Position numbers and translations under genes: made by a program
Shown here: positions 4,668 through 5,783 of the stretch, in pieces
How the letters are laid out: each line of letters opens with the position of its first letter
Position numbering within the stretch: the stretch's first letter is position 1
Origin: Coriobacteriales bacterium
GTDB taxonomy: Bacteria; Actinomycetota; Coriobacteriia; Coriobacteriales; UBA8131
NCBI GenBank assembly: GCA_031268525.1
Contig: JAIRXA010000107.1
Location: 1 to 5,783, forward strand
Direction: 5' to 3'
DNA length: 5,783 bases
Notes under the pieces: model-generated
Seen by the model: only the letters and a program-made list of their open reading frames with translations
Databases searched by the model: none
Told to the model about the DNA's origin: nothing

Positions 4668-5783
4668 TCAACCGCCTCCTGCCCAGCTTCGCACCCGCCC
4701 AAGCGCGTCACCAATAATGCCCGAACCTCGCTGCACGAGCGCAGGCGGCAACTGCACGGTCACGGGGATACGCGGCGCCCCAGGCCAATCTCCCAGAGCA
4801 ATGGTGAACAGCGTAATCTCACTTTCCAAAAAGCCGGTACTTCGCTGTTCGATCTCCACGAGCACACCATCAAAGATGTCGGTCACGGCATCGCCTACCC
4901 CAAAACCCGGCAGGGAGCCATAGGTTTCCTTCGCTGAACCGATCAACGAGAGCGCTTGAGAATCGCCTGCCCGGATAACGTAGATGCTGTTGACGATGAT
5001 CGGCTTGGGCGCTCCAAGCTCAACTCCCTCCAAACCGACACCCCTGATCGCCGAACGCAGGGCATCTTCCGCCCAGGAAGCCAGAGGTGTGGCTTTTACC
5101 AAGGGGATCGAGCGCAGAAATGATCCAACCGCAGTACAGAAACCCTCCATTCCGTCATTGTAGGCGAGCAGCGTATCTCCCCAGAGTCCCAAGACACCAC
5201 CGAAGATATCCAGCCCCGATCCCCATCCGCTGTCGCCCTCGTTTGCCCGGGCGCGCTCAAGGAAAGAGGAGAGCACGGTTCGACCTTCGGATGGCTCATC
5301 GAGAGCCAGCGCTGCCGCCGAGAGCGCCATGCGCGGCGGCAAGACCTTGCCGCCCGCTACAAAGGAGCTGCTGAAAGCGGTGGGGATTTGACGAGAGGAA
5401 AGGTCGAAGGCAAACGCGATACAGCCCTTGCGCCCGGGAGGTTTGGGATGAATCCGAGGCGTGTCGAGAACCGCAAGCGCCTCTCCAAAACCATCAAAGG
5501 CAGTTTGAGCTGAGGACTGAGCCGCCGAGCTTGCCTCGGCGTACGCGCGCGAGGCATTCTGGTAACGCGCCGCGGCCTCAGCCACGATTCGATAGTGATA
5601 CTCAAAGCCGTTGTCGATCTGTGAGGATGCGCTCGCTACGCGTCCGATAGAGCTGGCGCGAAAACCGCAGGTATCGCAGGAGGACCAGGCGCCAGCTTCC
5701 AATTGAGCGACGGAGCCATTCCCGGCGCCACCCGCCGCTTGATACGCGGGGCAGGCTAGGGTTCCATGGAGGACGCCATCGGC
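4668..5783 (-). CDS. Tad-operon protein, Ala/Ser-rich, 5' end outside the window
   Basis: 371 codons are visible and the frame runs open to the window edge. A TTG at 5702 is only an internal codon, since the 27 codons upstream of it are also coding-like. Residues (numbered from the edge) include C11, a CDTC motif at 36-39, and an Ala/Ser/Gln-rich helical stretch about 54-102 that may form a coiled coil. A Gly-rich central part and a region with alternating hydrophobics (PIIVNSIYVI, EITLFTIALGDW) follow. No catalytic motif or strong membrane helix is visible in this part. It ends SWAGGG, and the stop overlaps the RBS region of the TadE-like gene. By position it could be a TadG-like or other surface pilus protein; the missing N-terminus would show a pilin signal or anchor. 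Family not recognised. Confidence 0.8.
   Translation of the reverse strand, partial: ADGVLHGTLACPAYQAAGGAGNGSVAQLEAGAWSSCDTCGFRASSIGRVASASSQIDNGFEYHYRIVAEAAARYQNASRAYAEASSAAQSSAQTAFDGFGEALAVLDTPRIHPKPPGRKGCIAFAFDLSSRQIPTAFSSSFVAGGKVLPPRMALSAAALALDEPSEGRTVLSSFLERARANEGDSGWGSGLDIFGGVLGLWGDTLLAYNDGMEGFCTAVGSFLRSIPLVKATPLASWAEDALRSAIRGVGLEGVELGAPKPIIVNSIYVIRAGDSQALSLIGSAKETYGSLPGFGVGDAVTDIFDGVLVEIEQRSTGFLESEITLFTIALGDWPGAPRIPVTVQLPPALVQRGSGIIGDALGRVRSWAGGG

Noticed and set aside
4446..4937. Plus-strand open frame of 163 codons
   Set aside because: It is antisense to the TadE-like and large pilus-operon genes. Long shadow frames are expected in G+C-rich coding DNA.

Overview
This window looks like chromosomal DNA of a Gram-positive, moderately G+C-rich actinomycete. 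My best guess is class Coriobacteriia (relatives of Olsenella, Collinsella or Slackia). That rests on the style of the Tad-pilus operon (TadE-like prepilin, DUF192 protein, zinc-ribbon/FHA protein) and on tRNA genes with an encoded CCA. It is inference, not proof. Every gene I can support lies on the minus strand, so transcription runs from right to left.

Right half (about 2697-5783): a compact G+C-rich operon of five genes. In order of transcription they are a large Ala/Ser-rich protein whose N-terminus is outside the window, a TadE-like pilin with a class III signal, a small secreted or membrane-anchored protein, a DUF192 protein, and a zinc-ribbon protein with a degenerate FHA fold. The first four genes are joined by 0-1 nt gaps or a 4-nt ATGA overlap, and good ribosome-binding sites fix most starts. 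This is the minor-pilin end of a Tad (Flp) pilus locus.

Middle (about 2039-2640): a decayed MntA/HepT toxin-antitoxin pair with lower G+C. The MntA nucleotidyltransferase lacks its N-terminus and its Gly-Ser motif. HepT is full length, but its RX4HXY motif reads KX4HXY. Next comes tRNA-Val(TAC), then about 300 bases of non-coding DNA, then tRNA-Asp(GTC).

The tRNA-Asp 3' end (about 1343-1630) is the most unusual DNA here. A 25-bp piece of the gene end recurs as a direct repeat 205 bp downstream, as expected of a tRNA attachment site. The T-arm is also present in inverted orientation, next to a perfect 19-bp inverted repeat. Together they form a long hairpin that includes half of the T-arm/acceptor region of the tRNA gene.

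Left end (1-1290): a cassette with its own extended -10 promoter, of lower G+C, beyond the attachment-like repeat. It holds a DUF4417 protein, a small Gly/Ser-led protein that resembles C-terminal toxin domains of polymorphic toxins, and a partial small acidic protein that may be the immunity partner. The genes are translationally coupled (TAATG; 2-nt gap). I read this as a small toxin/immunity or phage-derived cassette next to a tRNA integration site. Its biochemical function is not known to me.
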